Positions 6,642 through 15,190 of a stretch of 16,898 nt of DNA are shown here, in pieces. The stretch lies in contig DATANR010000421.1 of the NCBI GenBank assembly GCA_036266155.1, positions 1-16,898 on the forward strand, read 5' to 3'. This stretch comes from SIAJ01 sp036266155. GTDB lineage: Bacteria > Planctomycetota > Planctomycetia > Gemmatales > Gemmataceae. Within the stretch, counting starts at the first letter, position 1. Each line of letters begins with the position of its first letter. The translations under genes and the position numbers were made by a program. The notes beneath the pieces are model-generated. The model worked only from the letters and a program-made list of their open reading frames with translations. It made no database searches and was not told where the DNA came from.

Positions 6642-6941
6642 ATGAAGGCCCCTGAGTCAGCTCTTATCGAAGTTCACGAACTCGCTGCGCCCGTTCGTGG
6701 GTTGGCAGTGGCATCGCTCGGCATGAGCTTCTTCGCCAATCTGGTCTTTTGGTGGATTCCGTTTGGCTTCTTGCTGAGCGGAGCAGCCACGACGCTCGGC
6801 GTGTTGGCCATCTTGCTGGGTGTTCGCACCAAAGCTCGCGGCCTTTACTACGCTCTCGGCGGAATTGCCCTGTCCGGCATGGCCGCGACCAATGCTCTGT
6901 TGGCCACGAAGCTCTCTCCGTTGTTGTTTGTTGAGTTCTGA
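6642..6941 (+). CDS. Small two-helix membrane protein, DUF4190-like
   Basis: The 99-residue protein has a short polar N-terminus (MKAPESALIEVHELAAPVRG) and two hydrophobic regions (about 21-60 and 68-90) linked by GVRTKARG. The pattern of a helix, ILLGVRTKARG, then a Gly-rich second helix resembles DUF4190-type proteins, but this is a resemblance only. ATG 6642 is chosen because the membrane pattern starts there and GGAG lies 9 bases upstream; the frame upstream to 6303 has unlikely composition. It sits 67 bases ahead of actA on the same strand, so it may be the first gene of the ACIII operon or an independent neighbour. Function is unknown. Confidence 0.6.
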   Translation: MKAPESALIEVHELAAPVRGLAVASLGMSFFANLVFWWIPFGFLLSGAATTLGVLAILLGVRTKARGLYYALGGIALSGMAATNALLATKLSPLLFVEF

Positions 6942-7008
6942 GTCGGTCCCCGCGTCTTGGCCATGACCTGCCCCGGTCAGCGCCCGTTCGCCACGAAGGA
7001 CACGATCG

Positions 7009-7698
7009 ATGGCCCAGGTCTTTCACCGCAGCATGAACTCTCTGGCACGGCTGACCGTGTTCGGATTGCCCATGCTGTTTGCCGGTTCCGTGCTCGGCGG
7101 CACGATTATCTACCGGTCCGGCTACATCACTGGACAAAAAGAAGTCGTCGACCAGCCGGTCCCGTTCAGCCACAAGCATCACACGGGCGAGTTGGGCATC
7201 GACTGCCGTTATTGCCATACCGGCGTCGAGACATCCTCTTTTGCCGGGATTCCGCCGACCAAGACGTGCATGAATTGCCATCAGCAGATGTGGGCCGGGT
7301 CGGAAATGCTCGGCGTCGTCCGCGAGAGCTACAAGCTCGATCAGTCGATTCCGTGGGAACGCGTGCATATTCTGCCGCGCTACGTCTACTTCAATCACTC
7401 GATTCACATCGCCAAAGGCGTCGGCTGCTATTCGTGCCATGGCGAGGTGGACAAGATGAACCTCACGCACCAGGCGAAGCCATTGCTGATGGAATGGTGC
7501 TTGAAGTGCCATCGCGATCCAGCGGCGCATCTGCGGCCGAAGGAAGAAGTCTTCAGCATGACCTGGCGACCGGAGCAGATGAAGAACCCGGCCACGGGCG
7601 AGCCCTATACGCAGCGTGAGCTGGGGACCGAATTGATGGAGAAGCACAAGGTGCGCGGCCCGCTGACGTTGACCAGCTGTTCCATGTGCCACCGCTAA
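7009..7698 (+). CDS. actA: ACIII subunit ActA, pentaheme cytochrome c
   Basis: ActA carries electrons within alternative complex III, the quinol-oxidising complex that replaces cytochrome bc1 in many bacteria; its heme domain lies in the periplasm. The 229-residue protein has one N-terminal membrane anchor (about 12-36) and exactly five heme c attachment motifs: CRYCH (66-70), CMNCH (87-91), CYSCH (140-144), CLKCH (164-168) and CSMCH (224-228). The fifth motif ends one residue before the C-terminus. Additional histidines (HKHH at 55-58, H120, H130, H133, H154) are candidate axial ligands. This matches ActA and the related cytochrome c7 / class III type proteins. GAAGGA lies 8 bases before ATG 7009. 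actB follows after 18 bases. Confidence 0.93.
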   Translation: MAQVFHRSMNSLARLTVFGLPMLFAGSVLGGTIIYRSGYITGQKEVVDQPVPFSHKHHTGELGIDCRYCHTGVETSSFAGIPPTKTCMNCHQQMWAGSEMLGVVRESYKLDQSIPWERVHILPRYVYFNHSIHIAKGVGCYSCHGEVDKMNLTHQAKPLLMEWCLKCHRDPAAHLRPKEEVFSMTWRPEQMKNPATGEPYTQRELGTELMEKHKVRGPLTLTSCSMCHR

Positions 7699-7716
7699 CG
7701 AGGTAAAGAGGGACTC

Positions 7717-10700
7717 ATGGTTCGGAGTACCGACGTACCGACACCGGTTCCGGCCGGCGATACGGAGCTGTGGAGCGGCCTGGAAGAATGGGCCGGCACT
7801 CCCGAGTTCCGCGATATGCTCCACCGGGAGTTTCCGGAGGACGCGACCGCCTGGACCGATCCCGTTTCACGCCGAACATTCTTGACGCTGGCCGGTGCAA
7901 CCGCAGCGTTGGCGGGCGTCGGCTGTTCGCCCCGCATGGCGTCGCGCGAGAAGATCTATCCGTACACACGGCAGCCCGCGGAGATGACGCCCGGCCTGCC
8001 CCTGTTCTTTGCGACCGGGTTTACTCTCAACGGCATCACGACCGGTGTTTTGGCCAAGAGTCGCGAAGGCCGGCCGATCAAGTTGGAAGGCAACCCGACG
8101 CATCCTGGCAGCCTCGGCGGCATCGACTCCGTCGCTCAGGCGTCTCTGCTCAACCTGTACGATCCCGACCGATCGCGGCAGATTCTGAACAAGAAGAACA
8201 ACCCGACGGCATGGGAGGCGATGGTTGGGGAATTGAAATCGGCCGTTGGCCGCATGAAGGCTGACGGCAAAGCGATTCGCATCCTGACGGAAACGATCAA
8301 CTCCCCGACGATGGGGGCCGTGCTCACGGAGTTCGAACGCACCTACCCGACCGCGAAGGTCGTGCAATGGGAACCGGCCGGCCGCGACAACGTTCGCGAA
8401 GGCGCCAAACTCGCGTTCGGTGAGCCCGTCAACATCATCTACGATTTCACGAAGGCCCTTCGCGTCGTGGCGCTCGACTCGGACTTCCTGGTTTCCGATC
8501 GGTCGTCGACGCGGTACGCCCGCGATTTCAATCAATTGCGTCGAACGCACCTGAAAGAAGGCGACCGCGTTCCCGCCGAGAATGAACTGAATCGCCTTTA
8601 CGCGGTCGAGTCGATGTTGACGGCGACGGGCGCCGTTGCCGACCACCGATTGCCGATCCGTTCGGCCGACGTCGAGGGTTTTGCCCGAGCGTTGGCTGCG
8701 GCCGTGGGCTTGACGTTGCCGGGTTCGGCCCCGACGGTCTCGGCCGACCAACAGAAATGGGTCGCGGCCATCGCCAAGGATTTGCAGGCGTACAAGGGCA
8801 AGAGTGCGGTTATCGCGGGCGATCATCAATCGCCGGCGGTGCACGCGATTGCTCATGCAATCAACGGTGCGCTTGGCAACGTTGGCGCGACTGTACTGGT
8901 CACCGCCCCGATAGAGGTTCGTCCGTCGAGTCCGGCGGCCGACTTGAAAACGCTCGTTGCCGAGATGAACGCGGGGTCCGTTGGGGCCTTGTTCATTCTG
9001 GGTGGCAATCCGATCTACACGGCCCCGACTGATCTGAAGTTCGCCGACGCGCTTGGCCGCGTGGGGATAAAGGTCCACCTTGGATCACACCAGGACGAAA
9101 CCGCGGTCGTGTGCGACTGGCACGTCAACGAAGCACACTTCCTCGAAACGTGGAACGACGGTCGGGCGTACGACGGCACCGTTTCGATTTGCCAACCACT
9201 CATTGCTCCGCTGTTCGGCGGGCGCTCGGGCATTGAATTGCTGTCGGCGCTGCTTTCGGAAACCGCGGAATTGGCGCCACGCGAGATCGTGAAGAACTAC
9301 TGGCGCAAGAACTGGCCGGCCAACGGCGGCAGCGTCGGTGGTTTTGACGCGGGCTGGCAGTTAGCTTTGCGTGACGGCGTGATTCCGGGGACGGCGGCCG
9401 CACGCGTAGACAAGCAGCCTGCCGCTGCTGGGATTCCGGCCTATGTCGCTCCATCGCCCTCGATGGAAGTGAACTTCCGGGCCGACCCAACCGTTTTCGA
9501 CGGACGGTACGCGAACAACGGCTGGCTCCAGGAACTCCCGAAACAGATCACCAAGCTGACCTGGGACAACGCGATCATCATCAGTCCGAAGACCGCGGCC
9601 GACAAAAACATCGGCGAAGAGCGGCACGGGACGCGTGGCCCACGCATTGAATCGACGGGTGGCGGCGAGCACGGCCGAACTTTGGCCGACGTCGCTGAAT
9701 TGACCGTCAACGGCCGCACGATTAAGGGGGCCGTCTGGATTCAGCCTGGTCATGCGGACAACTCCGTCACGGTGCATCTCGGCTACGGCCGCGAACGCTG
9801 CGGCAAGGTTGGCAAGGGGACGGGCTTCAACGCCTATCCCCTCCGCGGAAGCGAGGCGCCGTGGATCGCGGTCGGCGGCGATCTGAAGAAGGTCGATGGC
9901 GATTACATTCTCGCGTCGACGCAGGCCCACTGGAACATGGAAGGTCGCCGGCCGGTTCGACGGGCCACACGCGACGAGTTCGCCAAGAACTATGCCGAGT
10001 ACGTGAAGGACCCACATAAGACGGCTCTCTTCGCCAAGGTTCCGCCGGTTGCCGCTCCGGAATGGAAGTCGATCGACGAAAACGTGCCGGGATCACCGAA
10101 CGAGTGGAAAGGTGCATCTGCCGAAGAGCACGAGAAGAAGCGCCACGCCGGCCACGCGCACTCTCACGATCACGACCACAAAAAGGAAGACGGGAAGAAG
10201 GAAGAGGAGCACAGCGACGAGGACAAGCGGCTCATTCCGCTGACGATGGTGCCGGACACGAACAAGCACGAAGCTCGTCGCTGGGCGATGGCGATTGATT
10301 TGACGACCTGTATCGGCTGTTCGGCATGTTTGGCCGCGTGCGTCGCGGAGAACAACATTCCCGTCGTCGGCAAGAAGGAAGTGACGCGCGGCCGCGAGAT
10401 GCACTGGATTCGCGTCGACCGCTACTACGAGGGCACCGATCCGAACGACGCGGCCAATCTGGTGACACACTTCCAACCGGTGCCGTGCCAGCAGTGCGAA
10501 AAGGCGCCGTGTGAAGTCGTCTGCCCCGTGGCCGCGACGATCCACAGCTACGACGGTCTAAACGACATGGTCTACAACCGCTGCGTCGGTACGCGGTACT
10601 GCTCGAACAATTGCCCGTACAAGGTCCGCCGCTTCAACTTCCTGACGTTCAGCGATTGGAAGACGGACACGTACAAGCTAATGCGGAACCCCGAAGTCAC

Positions 10701-11001
10701 GGTCCGCGAGCGCGGCGTCATGGAGAAGTGCACCTACTGCGTGCAACGAATTCGTGGGGCTGAGATTGAGGCCGAGCGGCAGGGTCGGGAGATTCGCGAC
10801 GGCGAGATCCTGACGGCCTGTCAGCAAGCGTGCCCGGCCGACGCGATCGTCTTTGGCAATCTGAGCGATCCGAAGAGCCGCGTGAACACGTGGAAGAGTC
10901 AGCCGACCAACTATGGGCTCCTGGCCGAACTGAACACCATGCCCCGGACCACTTACCTGGCTGCCGTGCGCAATCCGAACCCCGAGCTGGTGAGGGCGTA
11001 A
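7717..11001 (+). CDS. actB: ACIII subunit ActB, molybdopterin-oxidoreductase-like / Fe-S protein
   Basis: The 1094-residue periplasmic electron-transfer subunit fuses a large molybdopterin-oxidoreductase-like half (about 75-800; in studied ACIII this half holds no molybdenum cofactor) to a four-cluster ferredoxin half (about 850-1094). The N-terminus is the extended Tat translocation domain known for this family: LWSGLEEWAGTPEFRD, then SRRTFLTLAGATAALAGVGC with twin Arg at 52-53 and a possible lipobox Cys70. Fe-S ligands are C865/868/871/875, C924/927/932/936, C956/962/966 and C1005/1008/1035/1039. These fifteen cysteines fit three [4Fe-4S] and one [3Fe-4S] cluster, with Thr959 where a fourth Cys would stand. 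Between the halves lies a charged, His-rich linker (810-838). GAGGG sits 4 bases before the ATG. actC begins 4 bases after the stop. Confidence 0.95.
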   Translation: MVRSTDVPTPVPAGDTELWSGLEEWAGTPEFRDMLHREFPEDATAWTDPVSRRTFLTLAGATAALAGVGCSPRMASREKIYPYTRQPAEMTPGLPLFFATGFTLNGITTGVLAKSREGRPIKLEGNPTHPGSLGGIDSVAQASLLNLYDPDRSRQILNKKNNPTAWEAMVGELKSAVGRMKADGKAIRILTETINSPTMGAVLTEFERTYPTAKVVQWEPAGRDNVREGAKLAFGEPVNIIYDFTKALRVVALDSDFLVSDRSSTRYARDFNQLRRTHLKEGDRVPAENELNRLYAVESMLTATGAVADHRLPIRSADVEGFARALAAAVGLTLPGSAPTVSADQQKWVAAIAKDLQAYKGKSAVIAGDHQSPAVHAIAHAINGALGNVGATVLVTAPIEVRPSSPAADLKTLVAEMNAGSVGALFILGGNPIYTAPTDLKFADALGRVGIKVHLGSHQDETAVVCDWHVNEAHFLETWNDGRAYDGTVSICQPLIAPLFGGRSGIELLSALLSETAELAPREIVKNYWRKNWPANGGSVGGFDAGWQLALRDGVIPGTAAARVDKQPAAAGIPAYVAPSPSMEVNFRADPTVFDGRYANNGWLQELPKQITKLTWDNAIIISPKTAADKNIGEERHGTRGPRIESTGGGEHGRTLADVAELTVNGRTIKGAVWIQPGHADNSVTVHLGYGRERCGKVGKGTGFNAYPLRGSEAPWIAVGGDLKKVDGDYILASTQAHWNMEGRRPVRRATRDEFAKNYAEYVKDPHKTALFAKVPPVAAPEWKSIDENVPGSPNEWKGASAEEHEKKRHAGHAHSHDHDHKKEDGKKEEEHSDEDKRLIPLTMVPDTNKHEARRWAMAIDLTTCIGCSACLAACVAENNIPVVGKKEVTRGREMHWIRVDRYYEGTDPNDAANLVTHFQPVPCQQCEKAPCEVVCPVAATIHSYDGLNDMVYNRCVGTRYCSNNCPYKVRRFNFLTFSDWKTDTYKLMRNPEVTVRERGVMEKCTYCVQRIRGAEIEAERQGREIRDGEILTACQQACPADAIVFGNLSDPKSRVNTWKSQPTNYGLLAELNTMPRTTYLAAVRNPNPELVRA

Positions 11002-11005
11002 CCGA

Positions 11006-12436
11006 ATGGCTACTGGCGTTCTGACGCACGAACCGCATGGGCCTGGAGGGGTGCCGCACGTTGTGCCGCTCCCGCCGGCGATCGGCGGCAACCACAGCCT
11101 GAACTCCGTGGTTGATGCGATTGGCGATATCGCCACGTGCGTCAAGCCGCACCCGCGGCAATGGTACGTGGCCTTTGCTGTCGGCTTCACCTTGCTCGGC
11201 ATCTTCGGCATCGCGGTCACGTATCTGCTCACGATGGGCACCGGCATCTGGGGCATCAACGTCCCGACGGCCTGGGGCTTCGCGATCATCAACTTCGTTT
11301 GGTGGATTGGCATCGGCCACGCCGGCACGCTGATCTCGGCGATCTTGTTGCTCTTGCATCAGCGCTGGCGAACGTCGATCAATCGCTTTGCCGAGGCCAT
11401 GACGATCTTCGCGGTCATGTGCGCCGGCATGTTCCCGCTGTTGCACATGGGCCGGCCGTGGCTGGCGTATTGGCTGTTCCCCTTCCCGAACAACTTCGGC
11501 ATGTGGCCGAACTTCCGCAGCCCGCTGGCCTGGGACGTGTTCGCGGTCTCGACGTACTTCACGGTGTCCGTAGTGTTCTGGTATGTCGGGCTCATCCCGG
11601 ACTTCGCCGTTCTGCGCGAGACATCGCCGACCAAGATTCAGAAGTGGGTCTACGGCATCTTGTCGATGGGCTGGCGCGGCAGTGCCTACCACTGGCGTCG
11701 TTACGAAAAGGTGTACCTGATCCTGGCCGGCATCTCGACGCCGCTCGTGTTCAGCGTGCACTCGATCGTGTCATTCGACTTCGCCGTTTCCATCGTTCCG
11801 CTGTGGCATGCGACGATCTTCCCACCGTTCTTCGTGATCGGGGCCATCTTCTCCGGCTTCGCGATGGTGCTCGTACTCGCGATCCCGCTGCGGAAGTGGT
11901 ATGGCCTCGAGGACTTCATCACCGATTGGCACATCGATAACTGCGCCAAGGTCATGCTCGCCACAGGCATGATGGTGAGTTACGGATATTTCTCCGAAGC
12001 CTGGATGGCGTGGTACAGCCATAGCGAATACGAGTGGGGCACCAGCATGCAACGCATGTTCGGCCCTTATGGCTGGTCCTATTGGTGCCTGATCTTCTGC
12101 AACTTCATCGCCCCGCAGGTGCTGTGGGTGAAGAAGTGGCGGACGAACATGGTGGTGCTGTTCGTGATCTCGATCATCGCCCTGATCGGCATGTGGTTCG
12201 AGCGCTACGTGATCGTGATTACACTGACACGCGAATACATGCCGGGCAGTTGGGGTCGATATTCCCCGACGCTCTGGGACTGGGCGACGTTTATCGGAAC
12301 GTTCGGACTGTTCTTTACGTTCTTCATGCTGTTCGTGCGCTATGTGCCGATGATCAGCATTACGGAAATTCGGGAACTGCTGCCGCGGCGGTCCGGCGGC
12401 CGCGATGGTCACGCGATTGCGGAGGGCCCCCCGTGA
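11006..12436 (+). CDS. actC: ACIII subunit ActC, NrfD-like integral membrane protein
   Basis: ActC is a polytopic quinol-interacting membrane subunit of the NrfD/PsrC family, normally with ten helices. The 476-residue protein shows the expected run of hydrophobic segments from residue 53 to 448. Family blocks are GINVPTAWGFAIINFVWW and IGIGHAGT (83-108), PLLHMGRPWLAYW (144-156), FSVHSIVSFDFAVS (249-262), GMWFERYVIV (395-404) and EYMPGSWG (410-417). The N-terminal 50 residues are soluble and hydrophilic. The gene starts 4 bases after actB and ends with a GTGA overlap into actD. Two NrfD-like subunits (ActC and ActF) per complex is the known ACIII arrangement. Confidence 0.95.
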   Translation: MATGVLTHEPHGPGGVPHVVPLPPAIGGNHSLNSVVDAIGDIATCVKPHPRQWYVAFAVGFTLLGIFGIAVTYLLTMGTGIWGINVPTAWGFAIINFVWWIGIGHAGTLISAILLLLHQRWRTSINRFAEAMTIFAVMCAGMFPLLHMGRPWLAYWLFPFPNNFGMWPNFRSPLAWDVFAVSTYFTVSVVFWYVGLIPDFAVLRETSPTKIQKWVYGILSMGWRGSAYHWRRYEKVYLILAGISTPLVFSVHSIVSFDFAVSIVPLWHATIFPPFFVIGAIFSGFAMVLVLAIPLRKWYGLEDFITDWHIDNCAKVMLATGMMVSYGYFSEAWMAWYSHSEYEWGTSMQRMFGPYGWSYWCLIFCNFIAPQVLWVKKWRTNMVVLFVISIIALIGMWFERYVIVITLTREYMPGSWGRYSPTLWDWATFIGTFGLFFTFFMLFVRYVPMISITEIRELLPRRSGGRDGHAIAEGPP

Positions 12437-13002
12437 GTGAGGCGACGAACGGGCCGAAGCTGTTCGGGCTCTTGGCCGAGTACGACAATCCGGATTCGCT
12501 GGTTGCCGCTATCAAGCGGGCGCGCGAGGCCGGCTACACGAAGCTCGACGGCTACACACCCTACGGCGTGGCCGAGGTGGCCGACGCACTGGGCTTCGTC
12601 AAATCCGAAATGGCCACCGTTATGCTCTGCGGCGGCCTGATCGGGGCGGCGTCGGCCTTCACCATGGAATGGTGGACGAACGCCGTCGATTATTCGATCA
12701 ACGTCGCCGGCCGTGCGTCATCCGACATTCTTGAATGGCTGCGAAGCTGGCCTTCGTTCATTCCCGTGACGTTCGAGGGCGGCATTCTCACCTGTGCCCT
12801 CAGCGGTTTGTTCGGGCTGCTGGCGATCTGTGGTCTGCCCCGGCCGCATCACCCGCTGTTCAACAGCCCGGTGTTTTGCCGCGTAGTGCGTGACCGTTTC
12901 GTGATGACCGTCGAAGCGACCGACCCGAAATTCGATTTGAACGCGACGCGGGCCTTCCTGCTCGAACATAACCCGCTTTCCGTGACGGAGGTGCCCGAGT
13001 GA
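12433..13002 (+). CDS. actD: ACIII subunit ActD, DUF3341 membrane protein
   Basis: The 189-residue protein contains the DUF3341 features of ActD: a soluble N-terminal domain (LFGLLAEYDNPDSLVAAIKRAREAGYTKLDGYTPYGV), two membrane helices (about 61-80 and 107-134) with the hallmark SWPSFIPVTFEG between them, and the C-terminal LPRPHHPLFN...DRFVMTVEATDPKFD. ActD is a structural membrane subunit of ACIII facing the cytoplasm with its soluble part. The start is GTG 12433, which overlaps the actC stop by 4 bases (GTGA). It has an excellent GGAGG 7 bases upstream (12421-12425), so translation is probably coupled to actC. The open frame continues upstream inside actC but that is a shadow. Confidence 0.93.
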   Translation: MSEATNGPKLFGLLAEYDNPDSLVAAIKRAREAGYTKLDGYTPYGVAEVADALGFVKSEMATVMLCGGLIGAASAFTMEWWTNAVDYSINVAGRASSDILEWLRSWPSFIPVTFEGGILTCALSGLFGLLAICGLPRPHHPLFNSPVFCRVVRDRFVMTVEATDPKFDLNATRAFLLEHNPLSVTEVPE

Positions 13003-13826
13003 TTCGCCTCCGATTAACTCCGCGTGTTCGGGCGATCGCGGCTTCGCTGGCCGTGCTGACCCTGGCCGCGTGCCAGCAGCGGATGGCCCATCCGCCGTAC
13101 TATCGGCCGCTGACGGAAACCGACTTCTACCCCGACCGGCGCTCGAGCCGGCCGCTGGAAGAAGGCACCGTCCACCGTGCCCAGATTCTCGACAGCGATC
13201 CGCTCGCTTCGGGACTGTCCGCCGCGGGCAAGGTGTCGCAGACCGTATCGATCTTAAACGACGACGGCACGCCGAAGGAAATCAAGACGGGTCCCGGCAT
13301 CCCGAACAAAATCGACAACTTCGTTGCGGTGTTCCCGTTCCAGGTGACCGGTGACGATCTCAAGCGGGGTAAGGAGCGCTTCCAGGTGTTCTGCGTTCCG
13401 TGTCACGGCACGGCGGGCAATGGTCGCGGCAAGATCGTCGAACGTGGGTTCCTGGAGCCGACGTCGTTCCACTTGAAGCCGGTGGATGCCGACGAAGCGG
13501 CCTTCCGCGACCGGCAGTTGCGTGAGAATCCGGACCGGATTCCGCTCGGCATGTCGCGTGGGTTTGCGTTCTACAAGGATCCGGCGTCCGCGACGGGGGC
13601 TAACTTCCGCTTGCCGTTGCGAGACGTGCCCGTGGGCTACCTCTTTGAAGTGATCAGCAAAGGCTTTGGCGGCATGCCGGACTATGCCTCGCAGATTCCG
13701 GTCCTGGACCGCTGGCGGATTGCCGCTTACGTACGGACGCTGCAATTGAGCCAGGCCATCGATCCGGCGAAGTTGACGCCGGAACAAAAGGCCGAGATGG
13801 ACAAAGCGCTGGGGGGCCAGAAATGA
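12999..13826 (+). CDS. actE: ACIII subunit ActE, monoheme cytochrome c lipoprotein
   Basis: The 275-residue protein opens with a lipoprotein signal (RAIAASLAVLTLAAC, lipidated Cys25), so it is membrane-anchored in the periplasm. A single heme c motif CVPCH lies at 132-136 in FQVFCVPCHGTAGNGRG. A typical C-terminal cytochrome c fold follows, with Met226 in GGMPDYASQIP as the likely sixth ligand, then the helix RWRIAAYVRTLQ. The N-terminal region (YYRPLTETDFYPDRRSSRPLEEGTVHR) is the usual ActE lead-in. In ACIII this heme hands electrons on toward the oxidase or a soluble carrier. The start is GTG 12999, overlapping the actD stop by 4 bases, with GGAGG 7 bases upstream (12987-12991). The C-terminal LTPEQKAEMDKALGG is family-like. 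Confidence 0.94.
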   Translation: MIRLRLTPRVRAIAASLAVLTLAACQQRMAHPPYYRPLTETDFYPDRRSSRPLEEGTVHRAQILDSDPLASGLSAAGKVSQTVSILNDDGTPKEIKTGPGIPNKIDNFVAVFPFQVTGDDLKRGKERFQVFCVPCHGTAGNGRGKIVERGFLEPTSFHLKPVDADEAAFRDRQLRENPDRIPLGMSRGFAFYKDPASATGANFRLPLRDVPVGYLFEVISKGFGGMPDYASQIPVLDRWRIAAYVRTLQLSQAIDPAKLTPEQKAEMDKALGGQK

Positions 13827-15190
13827 GTGAAGGCGCCGCGACCCATACGAACGGGGCGGATGCCGCCGACACCCCGGAGAACCGGGCTCGGCTGCTCGGC
13901 GGACCGCAGAAGCTGGCCCTCCTGGTCGGCATCGGCGGGCTGATCGCCTATCTCGCGTTGGGCGGTCTCGTGTTCTCCATGACCGAGGCGCATAACGATG
14001 AAGAAAAGGGCGCACGGATCGCGCAGTTCTTTCTCTCGTTCCTGACCGGCTTCCAGTTTTGGGTGCTCGTTGGCCTTGGATCTGTCTTCTTTCTGTGCGT
14101 CCAGTATGTGACCGGCGGGCGCTGGGGCATCCTGCTGCGTCGGCCGCTGGAGGCAAACTGCAAGACGCTCTTCATTGTCGGTTTGCTGGGTTTCGTTGTG
14201 CTCGCCGGCAACATGTTCATGGGTAAGAGTTCAATCTACTGGTGGGCGCAGCACGCAACGACCGGCCATCACGCGGCGGAGCCCGAAGTCAAGCACGGTG
14301 GCAAGTCGTTCAACAACGTCAATCCGAACCTTGAGGTGGACGAAGAGAAGAAGATGGAGGAATATCTGTTCCCCTCCTTCACTGCCATCCGCGGGTTCAT
14401 CTATTTTGGCCTGTTCGGCGGGCTCTTCTTCTGGATGTGGAAGAACGCCAAGACGGCCGAGTATGATCCCGATCTCAAGGCAGCCGCCGCGGCACGGGAC
14501 CGGCAGAAGTACGTCGGCTCGGTCGGCCTGTTCGTCTTCGCCATCACCATGACATTCATCGCGACCGACTGGATCATGTCGCTCGAGCCGACGTTCTCGT
14601 CCAGCATGTTCCCGGTGATCATGTTCGACAACGCGGCCGTGATTTCCTACTCGGTCGGTCTACTCGTGCTTCTGTATTTGAAGAAGCAGGGCGAGCCACG
14701 CTTTCAAAATCTGTTCCCGGCGACCGAGCAAGTTCACCTCGGCAGCCTGTTGCTCGCGTTCACGCTGGCGTGGACGTACTTCAACTTCAGCCAATACATG
14801 CTGATCTGGATTGGCAACCTGCCGGAAGAAATCGCGTACTATCTGAAGCGCACGCGCGAGGGTTGGGGTTGGTATGCCGCCATCGCGGTTATCTTCCACT
14901 TCCCGATTCCGTTCTTGCTCTTGTTGTTCCGCCGTGTGAAGTCGAGCCCGGTGGCCCTGAAGCGGATTGCGATCATGCTGCTGATCGTCGTGCTCTTCGA
15001 CGTGATGTGGTGGGTCAGCCCGTCGATGAGCCACGCGGAGTTCCCGGCGTTCCACTGGCTGATGGACGTCGCCGCCGGCGTGGGCATCGGCGGCATTTGG
15101 ATGGCCGTGTTCTTCTGGAACCTGAAGAAGCACCCGCTCTTGCCGACGCGGGAAGTGTATCTGTTGGAGGCGTATCACCATGGCCACTAG
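13823..15190 (+). CDS. actF: ACIII subunit ActF, second NrfD-like membrane protein
   Basis: The 455-residue polytopic protein is paralogous to ActC and the second quinone-type membrane subunit of ACIII. Recognisable blocks are QYVTGGRWGILLRRPLE (94-110), TFIATDWIMSLEPTFSS (244-260) and WTYFNFSQYMLIW then IGNLPEE (317-336). About ten hydrophobic segments are spaced across it. A soluble loop of roughly 40 residues (146-186) is rich in charged residues and His (TGHHAAEPEVKHGG), longer than the other loops. ATG 13823 overlaps the actE stop as ATGA, and only a weak G-rich ribosome binding site is present, so coupling to actE is likely. Its last 11 bases overlap the next gene. Confidence 0.94.
   Translation: MSEGAATHTNGADAADTPENRARLLGGPQKLALLVGIGGLIAYLALGGLVFSMTEAHNDEEKGARIAQFFLSFLTGFQFWVLVGLGSVFFLCVQYVTGGRWGILLRRPLEANCKTLFIVGLLGFVVLAGNMFMGKSSIYWWAQHATTGHHAAEPEVKHGGKSFNNVNPNLEVDEEKKMEEYLFPSFTAIRGFIYFGLFGGLFFWMWKNAKTAEYDPDLKAAAAARDRQKYVGSVGLFVFAITMTFIATDWIMSLEPTFSSSMFPVIMFDNAAVISYSVGLLVLLYLKKQGEPRFQNLFPATEQVHLGSLLLAFTLAWTYFNFSQYMLIWIGNLPEEIAYYLKRTREGWGWYAAIAVIFHFPIPFLLLLFRRVKSSPVALKRIAIMLLIVVLFDVMWWVSPSMSHAEFPAFHWLMDVAAGVGIGGIWMAVFFWNLKKHPLLPTREVYLLEAYHHGH

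Noticed and set aside
6664..7824. Minus-strand open frame of 386 codons
   Set aside because: It spans the small membrane gene, actA with its five heme motifs and the start of actB in antisense. It has no recognisable features.
7867..9078. Minus-strand open frame of 403 codons opposite actB
   Set aside because: ActB is unmistakable on the plus strand. The antisense product is Arg-rich without motifs, as expected from GC-rich codons read in reverse.
10144..10230. His-rich segment as a separate metal-transport gene
   Set aside because: It is in frame and continuous with both halves of ActB, with no stop or start between them, so it is a linker of that protein.
12034..12432. Upstream open frame ahead of actD
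   Set aside because: It is a frame-shifted reading of the actC 3' end. The DUF3341 sequence begins at GTG 12433 with GGAGG upstream.
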